A stretch of 47,918 nt of DNA. Origin: Pseudomonadota bacterium (GTDB lineage Bacteria > Pseudomonadota > Gammaproteobacteria > Burkholderiales > Sulfuriferulaceae). The notes under the pieces were generated by a model, which saw only the letters and a program-made list of their open reading frames with translations, did no database searches and was not told the DNA's origin. This document shows, piece by piece, positions 1-8,840 of this stretch (position 1 is its first letter; every line of letters begins with the position of its first letter). Both the position numbers and the translations under genes were made by a program. The stretch lies in NCBI GenBank assembly GCA_021790515.1, contig JAJYHV010000065.1:77981-125898 (forward strand), given 5' to 3'.

Positions 1-1
1 C

Positions 2-298
<297 letters not shown>

Positions 299-300
299 AT

Positions 301-334
301 TCTCAACGGGTATGATACCTCATACCCGTTGAGA
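301..334 (+). other. Inverted repeat (hairpin 1) between atpD and atpC
   Basis: A perfect 15-base inverted repeat (301-315 pairs with 320-334) with a 4-base loop lies just after the atpD stop. No run of T follows, so it does not look like an intrinsic terminator. It may stabilise the upstream atp mRNA or reduce read-through into atpC. Confidence 0.75.
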
Positions 335-367
335 GAACGATGGTTGTCTATCTGGCAACCATCGTTC
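335..367 (+). other. Inverted repeat (hairpin 2) before atpC
   Basis: A second perfect inverted repeat (335-346 pairs with 356-367, 9-base loop) directly follows the first hairpin. It ends 6 bases before the GAAGGAG ribosome binding site of atpC (374-380). Again there is no T-run. Its position suggests an effect on atpC translation or mRNA processing. Confidence 0.7.
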
Positions 368-388
368 AGTGATGAAGGAGGCCATAAC

Positions 389-811
389 ATGTCCATGACG
401 ATCCATGTCGATATAGTCAGCCATGAAGCCGCTCTGTTTTCGGGTGTGGCAGAGTATGTGATTGTACCGGCGGAGATGGGGGAATTGGGGATTTACCCTC
501 GCCATACCCAATTGTTGACCCGATTGAAGCCGGGTTCGGTGCGCATCAAAAAACCGGATTCCAGCGAAGAAGAGCTGATTTATGTGTCGGGTGGCATGCT
601 GGAAGTGCAACCGCACGTGATCACAGTATTGTCGGACTCGGCGATTCGAGGTGCGGAACTCGATCAGGCCAAGGCTGAAGAAGCCAAGCGTCGTGCTGAA
701 GAGGCCATGAGAAATCGCAGTTCGGAAATGGAATACGCCCAAGCGCAGGCCGAATTGGCGCAGGCTATTGCGCAGATTGCGGCCATTAGCAAGCTGAAGA
801 AATCTCACTGA
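389..811 (+). CDS. atpC: F1F0 ATP synthase subunit epsilon
   Basis: A 140-residue protein, normal length for the epsilon subunit, which joins the central rotor stalk and can inhibit ATP hydrolysis. The N-terminal beta-sandwich shows typical segments ([14 protein letters not shown] near residues 26-39; [14 protein letters not shown] near 69-82). The C-terminal part is the charged, alanine-rich two-helix region. I chose the ATG at 389 because GAAGGAG lies 8 bases upstream and the protein then begins [11 protein letters not shown] like its homologues; an in-frame ATG at 329 lies inside the upstream hairpin. It is followed by a strong terminator and is the last atp gene. Confidence 0.97.
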   Translation: MSMTIHVDIVSHEAALFSGVAEYVIVPAEMGELGIYPRHTQLLTRLKPGSVRIKKPDSSEEELIYVSGGMLEVQPHVITVLSDSAIRGAELDQAKAEEAKRRAEEAMRNRSSEMEYAQAQAELAQAIAQIAAISKLKKSH

Positions 812-839
812 TTTGTTTTTTGCGGCGCGCAAACAGACG

Positions 840-874
840 ACACCGCCACGCGAAATGCGTGGCGGTGTTTTTTT
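840..874 (+). terminator. Rho-independent terminator of the atp operon
   Basis: A perfect 12-base GC-rich stem (840-851 with 857-868), a GAAAT loop and a run of seven T (868-874). It sits 28 bases after the atpC stop, between the convergent atpC and the DUF3426 gene. Confidence 0.93.
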
Positions 875-891
875 ATCGTGTTTGGTGCCAT

Positions 892-1779
892 TTAGTGATG
901 ATGTTCGGGATAGTATAACTTGACGCTATAATCACTGACATTGCTGGATATGGAGTTGAGTTTCAGCAAGATGGTGGTGGATTGTTGTGCAGGCAGTTCT
1001 TGAGTCAGCGCTGTCTGATGCGGGGTCGGCAGATATTCTTTGGGCGACAGATTTTTGCTGGAGACCAAGTCACCGTTTTCCTGTTTCAAACGGATGGATA
1101 TGTTGGGATACGCGACGGGCGTTACTGCCATGTTGGTGATGGACATGGACAGTAACAGATAGCGATTGTCAGGGGTGGCGCGTAGTTCCGATTCGGTGAT
1201 TTTGAGTGCGGACAGATTGTTTGGCGGTAAATCCGGTTCGCCCGCCCATGTCAGCCAGGTTTGCCGTGCGCGGTAAAGGATGGGTGATTGACCGAGGAGA
1301 TCGGTTTGACGAAACACGCCATATTGGACCAGTATCAGAATGAACAGCAGGGTATTGATGGCGATCCATTTCCCTTGGTGCCGGGGCGTCGCGGCCTTGA
1401 ATTGTATGGATGGCACTGCTGCTGTGTCTGAAGAAATGGCGACGTCGGCCGAGGTCAAGACTGCGTCGGCAGGCTCAATGGCGAGGGTGGGCTCTTGCTC
1501 TGGCAAGACAGATTCAACGGGCATTGTTGCCGTCGTGATGTCAGGGAAAACGGGCGGCTCCAGCAGCATCAAATCCAGAGGAAGGTCGGTCGACGGATGG
1601 GATGGTTCGGTCGTTTTGTTCGTGTCGCTCTGGTTGGAAAATTCGGGCAGATGATGGGCAATGGCATCAAAAACCATGCCGCATACACCGCATTTTGCCT
1701 GTCCCAGAGAGTCGGATAAATCTCTGGCGTCAAGACGAAAAACCGTGTGACAAATCGGGCAGCGGGTGTGAATGCTCAC
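892..1779 (-). CDS. Zinc-ribbon (MJ0042-type) and DUF3426 membrane protein
   Basis: About 295 residues. The N-terminus has a zinc ribbon with two Cys pairs (CPICHTVF and CGVCGMVF), as in the MJ0042/zinc_ribbon_5 family. A variable acidic/proline-rich linker follows, then one membrane helix (around WIAINTLLFILILVQYGVF) and a C-terminal DUF3426-like domain, probably periplasmic. I placed the start at a GTG (1779-1777) that overlaps the prmA TGA as GTGA, because homologues begin just before the zinc ribbon; an ATG 10 codons upstream also exists. The overlap suggests translational coupling to prmA. The family often follows prmA in Betaproteobacteria; its function is not known. Confidence 0.82.
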   Translation of the reverse strand: MSIHTRCPICHTVFRLDARDLSDSLGQAKCGVCGMVFDAIAHHLPEFSNQSDTNKTTEPSHPSTDLPLDLMLLEPPVFPDITTATMPVESVLPEQEPTLAIEPADAVLTSADVAISSDTAAVPSIQFKAATPRHQGKWIAINTLLFILILVQYGVFRQTDLLGQSPILYRARQTWLTWAGEPDLPPNNLSALKITESELRATPDNRYLLLSMSITNMAVTPVAYPNISIRLKQENGDLVSSKNLSPKEYLPTPHQTALTQELPAQQSTTILLKLNSISSNVSDYSVKLYYPEHHH

Positions 1780-2672
1780 GATCGCCGTACGCCTGTCAGG
1801 CAAGCCCATCCTTCCCGTGTACTGGTGATTTCCAGATCAAACCAGTCTCGATAGGCTTGCTGAATAAGGGAAACCTGCTGATCCAGAATGCCGGATAGCA
1901 GCAGAACAGAACCTGCGTGACAACGTGAGGCAAGCAGCGGAGCAAGTGTGCGCAGCGGATTGGTCAGTATGTTGGCGATGACCAGATCGTAGGTCGCCTC
2001 TTTGTCTTGATCGGGCAAAGCAAAGTGTATTTTTGGGCAAAGATTGTTTTTGGCGTTGGCGACGGCGGTATCTATGGCAATTGGGTCAATGTCGATGCCG
2101 ACGATCAGTCGCGCGCCAAGTTTACATGCCGCAATTGCCAGAATACCGGATCCACAGCCGTAATCCAGCACTCGGGTCGAAGATGTCGGGGGATGTGCAG
2201 CAAGCCACTCCAGACACAGGCGAGTGGTGGGATGAGAACCGGTGCCGAAGGCCAGACCAGGATCCAGTTGAATGCAAACAGCCGCCGGGTTGGGTGCCAA
2301 GTGCCACGAGGGAACAATCCAAAAGCTTGACGTAATCTCGATGGGCGTAAATTCGGCTTGCGAGACGCGTACCCAGTCTTGCTCGGCGATGAAATCAATG
2401 TGGTAAACCGGCAGAGGGAAATCAATGGCGGCTGACAATTGATCAATGATTGGCAGCAGGTCGGTATCGTCCGCGAAGAGTGCATTGACACGACAAGTGG
2501 GCCACAAGGCGTGTGTCTCCGCTCCAGGTTCCCCGAACACCGGGGTTTCGGTCAACGTGTTTTGATGGGCGTCTTCGATACTGGCAGACAGCGCGCCACA
2601 GTCCATCAGGGCATCCGATAGGGCTTCGGATTGCTCAGCAGAAGTGGAAAACTGCAACGAGCGCCAGGCCAT
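1776..2672 (-). CDS. prmA: Ribosomal protein L11 methyltransferase
   Basis: A 298-residue class I SAM-dependent methyltransferase; PrmA trimethylates ribosomal protein L11. The N-terminal substrate-recognition domain is followed by the SAM motif VLDYGCGSGILAIAA (motif I), GIDIDPIAIDTAVANA (acidic motif II) and the VIANILTNPL segment that is distinctive for PrmA. The FGTGSHPTTRLCLEWL segment just before motif I is also typical. It starts 2 bases after the accC stop in the same strand order aroQ-accB-accC-prmA, a common betaproteobacterial arrangement, and overlaps the downstream zinc-ribbon gene by four bases. Length and motifs are normal. Confidence 0.97.
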   Translation of the reverse strand: MAWRSLQFSTSAEQSEALSDALMDCGALSASIEDAHQNTLTETPVFGEPGAETHALWPTCRVNALFADDTDLLPIIDQLSAAIDFPLPVYHIDFIAEQDWVRVSQAEFTPIEITSSFWIVPSWHLAPNPAAVCIQLDPGLAFGTGSHPTTRLCLEWLAAHPPTSSTRVLDYGCGSGILAIAACKLGARLIVGIDIDPIAIDTAVANAKNNLCPKIHFALPDQDKEATYDLVIANILTNPLRTLAPLLASRCHAGSVLLLSGILDQQVSLIQQAYRDWFDLEITSTREGWACLTGVRRS

Positions 2673-2674
2673 GG

Positions 2675-4027
2675 TCAGTTTCCGCCGCCCAGCGCCAGTT
2701 TCTGTTCCAGATAATGAATGCTGGTACCGCCCTGTAATACATTCTGATCGTTCATTAAATCCTGATGTAACAGAATGTTGGTATTGACACCTTCCACGAC
2801 GATTTCCAGCAAAGCGGTACGCATGCGTGCGATGGCTTGCTCACGGGTCGCACCGTGCGCGAGCAGTTTTCCAATCATGGAGTCGTAATAGGGCGGGATG
2901 ACGTAATTTTGGTAGACATGGGAATCGACGCGAATGCCAGGGCCTCCGGGTGCATGATAGGCAGAAATGCGACCCGGCGAGGGCATGAATGTATATGGGT
3001 GTTCGGCGTTGATGCGACATTCGATGGCATGTCCGCGAAAGATGATGTCTTGTTGCGTAAAGGGTAACGGTTCTCCGGCGGCGATTCGTATCTGCTGTTG
3101 TACGATATCAATGCCGGTAATCAGTTCGGTGACCGGATGTTCAACCTGCACCCGGGTATTCATCTCGATGAAGAAAAACTCGCCGTTTTCGTACAGAAAT
3201 TCAAACGTACCGGCGCCGCGATAGCCAATCTGGCGACAGGCTTCTGCGCAGCGCTCGCCAATGGCGTCACGCAGCGCGCGGTCAAGGCCAGGCGCTGGCG
3301 CTTCTTCCAGGATTTTCTGGTGCCGTCGTTGCATGGAACAGTCGCGCTCGCCAAGATGTACTGCGTGACCATGTTGATCTGCGAGTACTTGAATTTCGAT
3401 GTGGCGCGGGGTTTGCAGGTAGCGTTCCATATAAACGGTCGGGTTGCCGAAGGCGGATTGTGCCTCGGCTTGCGTCATGGCAACCGCGTTGAGGAGAGCC
3501 CCTTCCGAATGCACGACACGCATGCCGCGTCCGCCGCCACCACCCGATGCTTTGATGATGATCGGGTATCCAGTGGCCTGTGCCATTTGGCGGATAGCTT
3601 CCGGATCGTCAGGCAACGCTCCGTCCGAACCGGGCACGCAAGGCACATTGGCGGCGCGCATCGCGGCCTTGGCTGATACCTTGTCCCCCATCAACCGGAT
3701 GGTTTCCGGTCGTGGGCCAATGAACACAAAGCCGGAGCTCTCGATGCGTTCGGCAAAGTCTGCATTTTCGGATAAAAAACCGTAACCCGGGTGAATGGCT
3801 TCGGCATCAGTCAGTTCTGCGGCGCTAATGATGGCCGGTACATTCAGGTAACTTAAGGCGGAGACAGCAGGGCCAATACAAACGGATTCATCGGCCAGCT
3901 TGACATATTTGGCGTCGGCGTCAGCTTCTGAATGGACGGCGACGGTACGAATACCCATTTCGCGGCAGGCACGCTGGATACGTAGCGCAATTTCGCCACG
4001 GTTGGCAATCAGAATTTTTTCAAACAT
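2675..4027 (-). CDS. accC: Acetyl-CoA carboxylase, biotin carboxylase subunit
   Basis: A 450-residue ATP-grasp enzyme that carboxylates biotin on AccB, the first half-reaction of malonyl-CoA synthesis. It begins with the family motif [14 protein letters not shown]. It has the glycine-rich ATP loop [12 protein letters not shown], the catalytic core [14 protein letters not shown] and ECRINAEHP. Length matches E. coli AccC (449). It lies 13 bases downstream of accB, so the pair is co-transcribed and made in matched amounts. Confidence 0.98.
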   Translation of the reverse strand: MFEKILIANRGEIALRIQRACREMGIRTVAVHSEADADAKYVKLADESVCIGPAVSALSYLNVPAIISAAELTDAEAIHPGYGFLSENADFAERIESSGFVFIGPRPETIRLMGDKVSAKAAMRAANVPCVPGSDGALPDDPEAIRQMAQATGYPIIIKASGGGGGRGMRVVHSEGALLNAVAMTQAEAQSAFGNPTVYMERYLQTPRHIEIQVLADQHGHAVHLGERDCSMQRRHQKILEEAPAPGLDRALRDAIGERCAEACRQIGYRGAGTFEFLYENGEFFFIEMNTRVQVEHPVTELITGIDIVQQQIRIAAGEPLPFTQQDIIFRGHAIECRINAEHPYTFMPSPGRISAYHAPGGPGIRVDSHVYQNYVIPPYYDSMIGKLLAHGATREQAIARMRTALLEIVVEGVNTNILLHQDLMNDQNVLQGGTSIHYLEQKLALGGGN

Positions 4028-4040
4028 TTGGCTGTCCGGA

Positions 4041-4484
4041 TCAGGCGATAATGAACAGGGGTTCGCCGTATTCTACCGGCTGGCCATTTTCAACCAGGAT
4101 GGCTTTGATGATACCCGTGTGGTCGGACTCAATTTCATTTAGTAGCTTCATGGCCTCGATAATGCACAGTGTGTCGCCTGAAGAGACGTTTTGCCCGATT
4201 TCGACGAAGGATTTTGCCTCCGGGTTGGGCGCGCGATAAAACGTACCGACCATGGGAGATTTGACGACGTGACCCTCAGGAATGTTGCTGGACTCAACAT
4301 TTGCGGTGAGGATTGCTGGCGCAGCGAGGGGTTGGTGCGTTGGCGCAACGGCTTGCGTTTGCCAGACCGGAGCTGTTGTCTGGCGGGAAATACGTACCCG
4401 ATCTTCCCCGTCATTGATTTCCAGTTCACTGATGGTAGAAGCCTCTACCAGATCAATCAGCTTTTTGAGTTTTCTCAGATCCAT
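4041..4484 (-). CDS. accB: Biotin carboxyl carrier protein of acetyl-CoA carboxylase
   Basis: A 147-residue protein. The N-terminal helical region ([20 protein letters not shown]) is followed by a linker rich in Ala, Pro, Thr and Gln, then the C-terminal biotinyl domain. The biotin-accepting lysine is in [12 protein letters not shown], about residue 113. It carries biotin between AccC and the AccAD carboxyltransferase. It sits 3 bases after the aroQ stop and 13 bases before accC. Confidence 0.97.
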   Translation of the reverse strand: MDLRKLKKLIDLVEASTISELEINDGEDRVRISRQTTAPVWQTQAVAPTHQPLAAPAILTANVESSNIPEGHVVKSPMVGTFYRAPNPEAKSFVEIGQNVSSGDTLCIIEAMKLLNEIESDHTGIIKAILVENGQPVEYGEPLFIIA

Positions 4485-4487
4485 GAT

Positions 4488-4937
4488 TTAAACCTTTTGG
4501 GAAATATGAAGAAGCGCGTAGTCCAATGCCAGGAAATATCCTTGTTCTCCCAATCCGCTGATGACGCCGACGGCAATATCACTAAAAAAGGATTGGTGAC
4601 GAAAGGGTTCCCGCGCATGAACGTTGGATAAGTGAATTTCAATGAACGGAATGGCAACTGCCAGCAAGGCGTCGCGTAAGGCAATGCTGGTATGGGTAAA
4701 AGCCGCGGGGTTGAACAGGATGAAATCGATTTGACCGTGAGCCTGATGAAGGGCATCGATCAGGACGGACTCGGCATTGCTTTGTACGCAGCGCAACGAA
4801 GCGCTGGCGCGTTGCGCCCGGTCTTCCAGTCCGGCGCAGATGCTTGCCAGCGTGGCATGGCCATACAGCGACGGCTCACGTACGCCCAACATGTTCAGGT
4901 TGGGACCGTTCAGTACCAGTATGTGAGCAGCAGGCAT
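4488..4937 (-). CDS. aroQ: Type II 3-dehydroquinate dehydratase
   Basis: About 149 residues; converts 3-dehydroquinate to 3-dehydroshikimate in aromatic amino acid synthesis. It shows the type II hallmarks: [18 protein letters not shown] with the catalytic tyrosine, [17 protein letters not shown], and the [13 protein letters not shown] active-site histidine segment. I used the ATG at 4937 ([15 protein letters not shown]) because homologues start right before this motif; an in-frame ATG 18 codons further upstream would add an untypical tail. It is the first gene of the aroQ-accB-accC-prmA-DUF3426 set, so a promoter should lie in 4938-5055, where I see no clear consensus. Confidence 0.95.
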   Translation of the reverse strand: MPAAHILVLNGPNLNMLGVREPSLYGHATLASICAGLEDRAQRASASLRCVQSNAESVLIDALHQAHGQIDFILFNPAAFTHTSIALRDALLAVAIPFIEIHLSNVHAREPFRHQSFFSDIAVGVISGLGEQGYFLALDYALLHISQKV

Positions 4938-5055
4938 GGGAGATTGGGTATAGTTGGTTTCATGGGCGCAAGTGTGCCGAAAATGATGCAAAATGTCCAG
5001 TATTTGTCAGCAAAGTTGTTGTCCGGAAGGGCGCATCAAAACCGCATTGGATCGT

Positions 5056-5568
5056 TCAAGGGGTTTGCCCCTGTTGGACAAAGGTTGTCAGTTGTTGCGT
5101 CGTTGGCGTACCGATAAAAGTGCGGCTGATCTGTCCATCCGGACGAACGAGCATGGTAAATGGTAACTGTGTTTGTGGGTCGCCATAACGATGCAATAGC
5201 GCCAGTGTTTCCAGGTCACCCAGCAGGACTGGGAAATGTATGGAATACGGCGCGATGACAGGAGCGACTTGTTGCTGATCGGCCAGCGCGATCAACAGGA
5301 TTTGTGCGTTCGGTTGTGCTGGCAGGGCAACCAGTGCGGCGAGAGACTGGCGACAGGGAAGGCACCAGGGTGCCCAGAATTGAACCAGTAATGTACGATG
5401 TTGCCATTGCTTGATGGGTTGGCGCACGCCGGTCATGTCATACAGTTGTGCGCGAAACAACGCTGCGGCAGAGCCTTTTTTGTCCGTGGCGCCATTTAGC
5501 CAAACCATCAACAGGATGGCAAGACCCGCCAAGGCGGACAGCAAGAGCAGGAAGCGCTTATTGTTCAT
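5056..5568 (-). CDS. TlpA/ResA-like membrane-anchored thioredoxin
   Basis: A 170-residue protein with an N-terminal membrane anchor or signal (about residues 5-25) and a periplasmic thioredoxin fold. The redox motif is APWCLPCRQ near residue 70, and the cis-proline loop is visible as LPFTMLVRPDG. Such proteins reduce periplasmic disulfides, for example during cytochrome c maturation. Its ATG overlaps the dsbD stop as ATGA, so it is translationally coupled to dsbD, which probably supplies its electrons. Its exact substrate cannot be told from sequence. Confidence 0.88.
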   Translation of the reverse strand: MNNKRFLLLLSALAGLAILLMVWLNGATDKKGSAAALFRAQLYDMTGVRQPIKQWQHRTLLVQFWAPWCLPCRQSLAALVALPAQPNAQILLIALADQQQVAPVIAPYSIHFPVLLGDLETLALLHRYGDPQTQLPFTMLVRPDGQISRTFIGTPTTQQLTTFVQQGQTP

Positions 5569-7301
5569 GGACGGACGAGCAGGTTGTGCAACGCTGTCGA
5601 CAGGCTCGCCACAGATTGTAATCCGATGAGTGGCGAGGAGAACTCTTGCCCGTGACGGTCAAACAGAACGATGGCGGGAGGGCCAAAGAGGCCAAATCGT
5701 TGCCGCAGGGCATCGTCGTCGGCATTGTTGGCAGTAATGTCGGCACGTAATAGCACGACAGACGCCAATTGTTGCCGGATAGATGCGTTTTGTAGCGTGG
5801 TGGCATCCATTTCACGACAGGAAACGCACCAGTCCGCATAAAAATCCAGCATGACCGGACGGCCTTTGGCTTGAGTCAGGGCGTCATTCAATTCGGCGAT
5901 GCTGCGCACGGTTGTAAAGGAGGGGTCAGTCGTGGCGACTGGTATTGCTGCGTTGGCTTGATGTTGTAGTGGTTGCCACAGGTTTTGTGCTCCGGACAGC
6001 GCGCCAATCAGTTCTGCCAGTCCGCTGGCCAGTAGCAGAATGGCCAAGCCTTTGCTGAGGCGTCGCAAGGCGCCGGCGTGTTCCGGTAGTGGGTCGAGCG
6101 CACGCCAGAACACGGCCGAGACGATAAACAGGATCGCCCACAACAGCATTTGTATCGGGACGGGAAGCAGAGGGCTGATAATCCAGATGGCAACACCCAG
6201 CATGGTAACGCCAAAAAATCGTTTGACGCCATCCATCCAGGCCCCGGCTCGCGGCAACAGACTGCCTGCGCCCAGGCCAAGCAGCAGCAAAGGCGCGCCC
6301 ATGCCGAGCGCCAAGGAAAACAGCGCCAGTCCGCCGGTCAATAGATTGCCGGTGCGTGCAATCCAGGTAAGCGCTGCGGCCAGTGGTGGTGCGACACAAG
6401 GGCCGATAATCAGCGCGGATAACGACCCCATGACGAAGGTGCCCAACAGACGCCCATTGTGAAACCGATTGCTAAAGCCGGCAAACCGGCTTTGCCAGCT
6501 CGACGGCAGTTGTAGTTCGTACAGGCCGAACATGGACAGGGCGAGAACGGAAAACAGCGCGGCAGCGCTACCCAGCGCCCAAGGGTTTTGCAGCGCGTTG
6601 GAAAGCAGCGACCCGGATAGCGCAGCGGCGATGCCGGCCAAGGCGTAGGTGAGCGCCATACCGAGTACGTAGGCTAGCGATAACAAAAAAGCGGTGTAGC
6701 GAGAGGTGGCGTTTTGCTGAACGATGATGCCCGACAGAATGGGAATCATCGGAAAGACGCAAGGGGTAAGGGAAAGCAATAAACCGGCGCCAAAAAAAGC
6801 GGCCAAAATACTGAATAATCCACGCTGATGCGCATTTTGTGTCGAGGGTTGTGCCAACGCTCGCGGCGCGACATTGCCCGTCAGGGTAAGTTGCGCGTGC
6901 TGGTGGACGGGCGAATAACATACGCCGGCATCGGCGCAGCCCTGTGCGGTGCTGTCGAGCTGCAACGATGTCGCATTAGGCCGGGAAAAAGGCAGGATGA
7001 TGGTGACTTGATGGCGATAAATGGTTTCCAGGCCAAAATTGGGGTCATTTTTGGTTTCTCCTGCGGGAAACTGGGGCGTGCCGAGGCGCGCACCTTGTAA
7101 CTGGAAGTGGAATTTGTCGCGGTAAAGATAGCAGCCGGGGGCAATTTGGTACTGCACGGCGATGTGTTGGCTGTCGAGTAGCCGGGCAGAGAAAGCGAAA
7201 GCGTGTTCCGGATCGGGAATGTCATCCGCGCGAACGGCGGTTGTCATCCATACAAACAGGATGAGCAGGAGGGTGAGCAGGTGCAGCAGATGGCGGGGCA
7301 T
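5565..7301 (-). CDS. dsbD: Thiol:disulfide interchange protein DsbD
   Basis: About 578 residues, normal for DsbD, which passes electrons from cytoplasmic thioredoxin through the inner membrane to periplasmic thiol proteins. A signal peptide is followed by the alpha domain with its Cys pair (GCADAGVCYSP). The eight-helix beta domain has the paired motifs TPCVFPMIP and GPCVAPPLA. The C-terminal gamma thioredoxin domain has ADWCVSCREM. I chose the ATG at 7301 because the longer reading starts inside or upstream of the predicted promoter and the signal peptide begins here. It is followed by a coupled TlpA-like partner. Confidence 0.95.
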   Translation of the reverse strand: MPRHLLHLLTLLLILFVWMTTAVRADDIPDPEHAFAFSARLLDSQHIAVQYQIAPGCYLYRDKFHFQLQGARLGTPQFPAGETKNDPNFGLETIYRHQVTIILPFSRPNATSLQLDSTAQGCADAGVCYSPVHQHAQLTLTGNVAPRALAQPSTQNAHQRGLFSILAAFFGAGLLLSLTPCVFPMIPILSGIIVQQNATSRYTAFLLSLAYVLGMALTYALAGIAAALSGSLLSNALQNPWALGSAAALFSVLALSMFGLYELQLPSSWQSRFAGFSNRFHNGRLLGTFVMGSLSALIIGPCVAPPLAAALTWIARTGNLLTGGLALFSLALGMGAPLLLLGLGAGSLLPRAGAWMDGVKRFFGVTMLGVAIWIISPLLPVPIQMLLWAILFIVSAVFWRALDPLPEHAGALRRLSKGLAILLLASGLAELIGALSGAQNLWQPLQHQANAAIPVATTDPSFTTVRSIAELNDALTQAKGRPVMLDFYADWCVSCREMDATTLQNASIRQQLASVVLLRADITANNADDDALRQRFGLFGPPAIVLFDRHGQEFSSPLIGLQSVASLSTALHNLLVRP

Positions 7302-7344
7302 AGGCAAATCAGCGTAACTGACCGAACAGGACAAACAGGACGCC

Positions 7345-7350
7345 ATTATA
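7345..7350 (-). promoter_or_regulatory. Candidate -10 element for dsbD
   Basis: A perfect TATAAT on the minus strand, 44 bases upstream of the chosen dsbD start. No good -35 box is seen at normal spacing, so this is only a candidate. Confidence 0.45.
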
Positions 7351-7391
7351 AGCCAAAATCAGCGATAAACATTGTTGTTTTGCGCGAATCA

Positions 7392-7420
7392 TTGGTCAGA
7401 ACAAGGCGAGAGGCTATAAT
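7392..7420 (+). promoter_or_regulatory. Sigma-70 promoter for glmU-glmS-queD
   Basis: TTGGTC (7392-7397), a 17-base spacer and a perfect TATAAT (7415-7420), 32 bases before the glmU start. It lies back to back with the dsbD promoter region. Confidence 0.75.
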
Positions 7421-7452
7421 GCTGCCATTGGCAATAAGGCGAAAGATATGGC

Positions 7453-8838
7453 GTGCAGGCAGATTTGCAACAGGATTTGAATGTGGTGGTTCTGGCAGCG
7501 GGGCGTGGTACGCGCATGCGTTCGCAATTACCCAAGGTGTTGCAACCGTTGGCCGGGCGACCTTTGTTGGCGCACGGACTGGCAACGGCACGAGCTTTGG
7601 CGCCTCGTTCGTTGTGCGTGGTGTATGGTTATGCCGGGGATATGGTGAAACAGAGATTGTCCATGCCAGAGGTGACTTGGGTTGAACAGGCCGAACAGCT
7701 GGGTACCGGACATGCTTTGCAGCAGGCGTTGCCGTGCCTGGGGAATGGCAGCGTGACATTGGTGCTGTATGGCGATGTCCCGCTGGCGCAAGAATCGACT
7801 TTGCGCCAGTTGGTGGCGTTGGCATCAACCGGTGCGTTGGCGTTATTGACCATCGAATTGGCGCAACCAACGGGTTATGGTCGCATCGTGCGCAACGCAT
7901 CGGGCACCATCGAGCGCATCGTGGAAGAACGCGATGCGGATGAAATGACGCGCAGTCTTCGGGAAATCAATACCGGTTTGATGGCGATACCGAGTTGTTA
8001 TCTGGCCGACTGGCTGGGACGTTTGCGCAACCATAACCAGCAGGGCGAATATTATTTGACCGATATCGTGGCGCTGGCCGTCGCAGACGGGGTGACGGTA
8101 ACGGCTTGTCAGCCTGCGCATGAATGGGAAATCATGGGCGTGAATGACAAGGCGCAACTGGCGGCGCTGGAGCGCCAGTATCAGCGCAATATCGCCAGCC
8201 GATTGTTGGTCCAGGGGGTGACGCTGCTTGATCCGGCGCGACTGGATGTGCGAGGCAGCCTGCGTTGCGGATGTGACGTGACGATCGATGTCGGCTGCGT
8301 TTTTTCTGGCACGGTTGTGCTGGGCGATGGTGTAACAGTGGGCGCTCACTGCGTGCTTGAAGACGTCGAGGTCGGGGCGGGGAGTCAGATAGCGCCTTTT
8401 TCTCATTTGCAGCAATGTCTGGTGGGGACGGATAATCGCATCGGGCCGTTTGCCCGGTTGCGACCCGGAGCCGTGCTGAATACGGCGGTGCATGTCGGTA
8501 ATTTTGTGGAAATCAAGAACAGCGTGATTGGTGACGAGAGCAAAGTCAACCATCTGTCTTACGTTGGCGATAGCGCCGTGGGCAAACGGGTCAACGTGGG
8601 GGCGGGGACGATTACCTGTAATTATGATGGGGCGAATAAACATCGCACAGTCATCGAGGACGACGTGTTTGTCGGGTCGGGTACCGAGCTGGTTGCCCCG
8701 GTTACGGTGAAAGCAGGCGCGACAATTGGTGCGGGGTCTACCATTACCCGTGAGGCGCCTGCTGGAGAGTTGACGTTGGCGCGAGAACGGCAGAAAACCA
8801 TTTTGGGCTGGAAGCGGCCTCAAAAACGGGGAAAATAA
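7453..8838 (+). CDS. glmU: Bifunctional GlmU: glucosamine-1-phosphate acetyltransferase / GlcNAc-1-phosphate uridyltransferase
   Basis: A 461-residue two-domain enzyme making UDP-GlcNAc for peptidoglycan and LPS. The N-terminal uridyltransferase has [17 protein letters not shown] (residues ~13-29) and YGDVPL. The C-terminal left-handed beta-helix is seen as hexapeptide repeats, with [14 protein letters not shown] and [17 protein letters not shown] of the acetyltransferase site. Start is a GTG (7453) with AAGGCG upstream; the nearby ATG at 7448 is out of frame. glmS follows after 2 bases, so two steps of amino-sugar synthesis are co-transcribed. Confidence 0.97.
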   Translation: MQADLQQDLNVVVLAAGRGTRMRSQLPKVLQPLAGRPLLAHGLATARALAPRSLCVVYGYAGDMVKQRLSMPEVTWVEQAEQLGTGHALQQALPCLGNGSVTLVLYGDVPLAQESTLRQLVALASTGALALLTIELAQPTGYGRIVRNASGTIERIVEERDADEMTRSLREINTGLMAIPSCYLADWLGRLRNHNQQGEYYLTDIVALAVADGVTVTACQPAHEWEIMGVNDKAQLAALERQYQRNIASRLLVQGVTLLDPARLDVRGSLRCGCDVTIDVGCVFSGTVVLGDGVTVGAHCVLEDVEVGAGSQIAPFSHLQQCLVGTDNRIGPFARLRPGAVLNTAVHVGNFVEIKNSVIGDESKVNHLSYVGDSAVGKRVNVGAGTITCNYDGANKHRTVIEDDVFVGSGTELVAPVTVKAGATIGAGSTITREAPAGELTLARERQKTILGWKRPQKRGK

Positions 8839-8840
8839 AT

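Noticed and set aside
320-832. A 170-codon minus-strand ORF across atpC
   Set aside because: Antisense to an intact conserved gene and spanning its hairpins; no ribosome binding site or family match.
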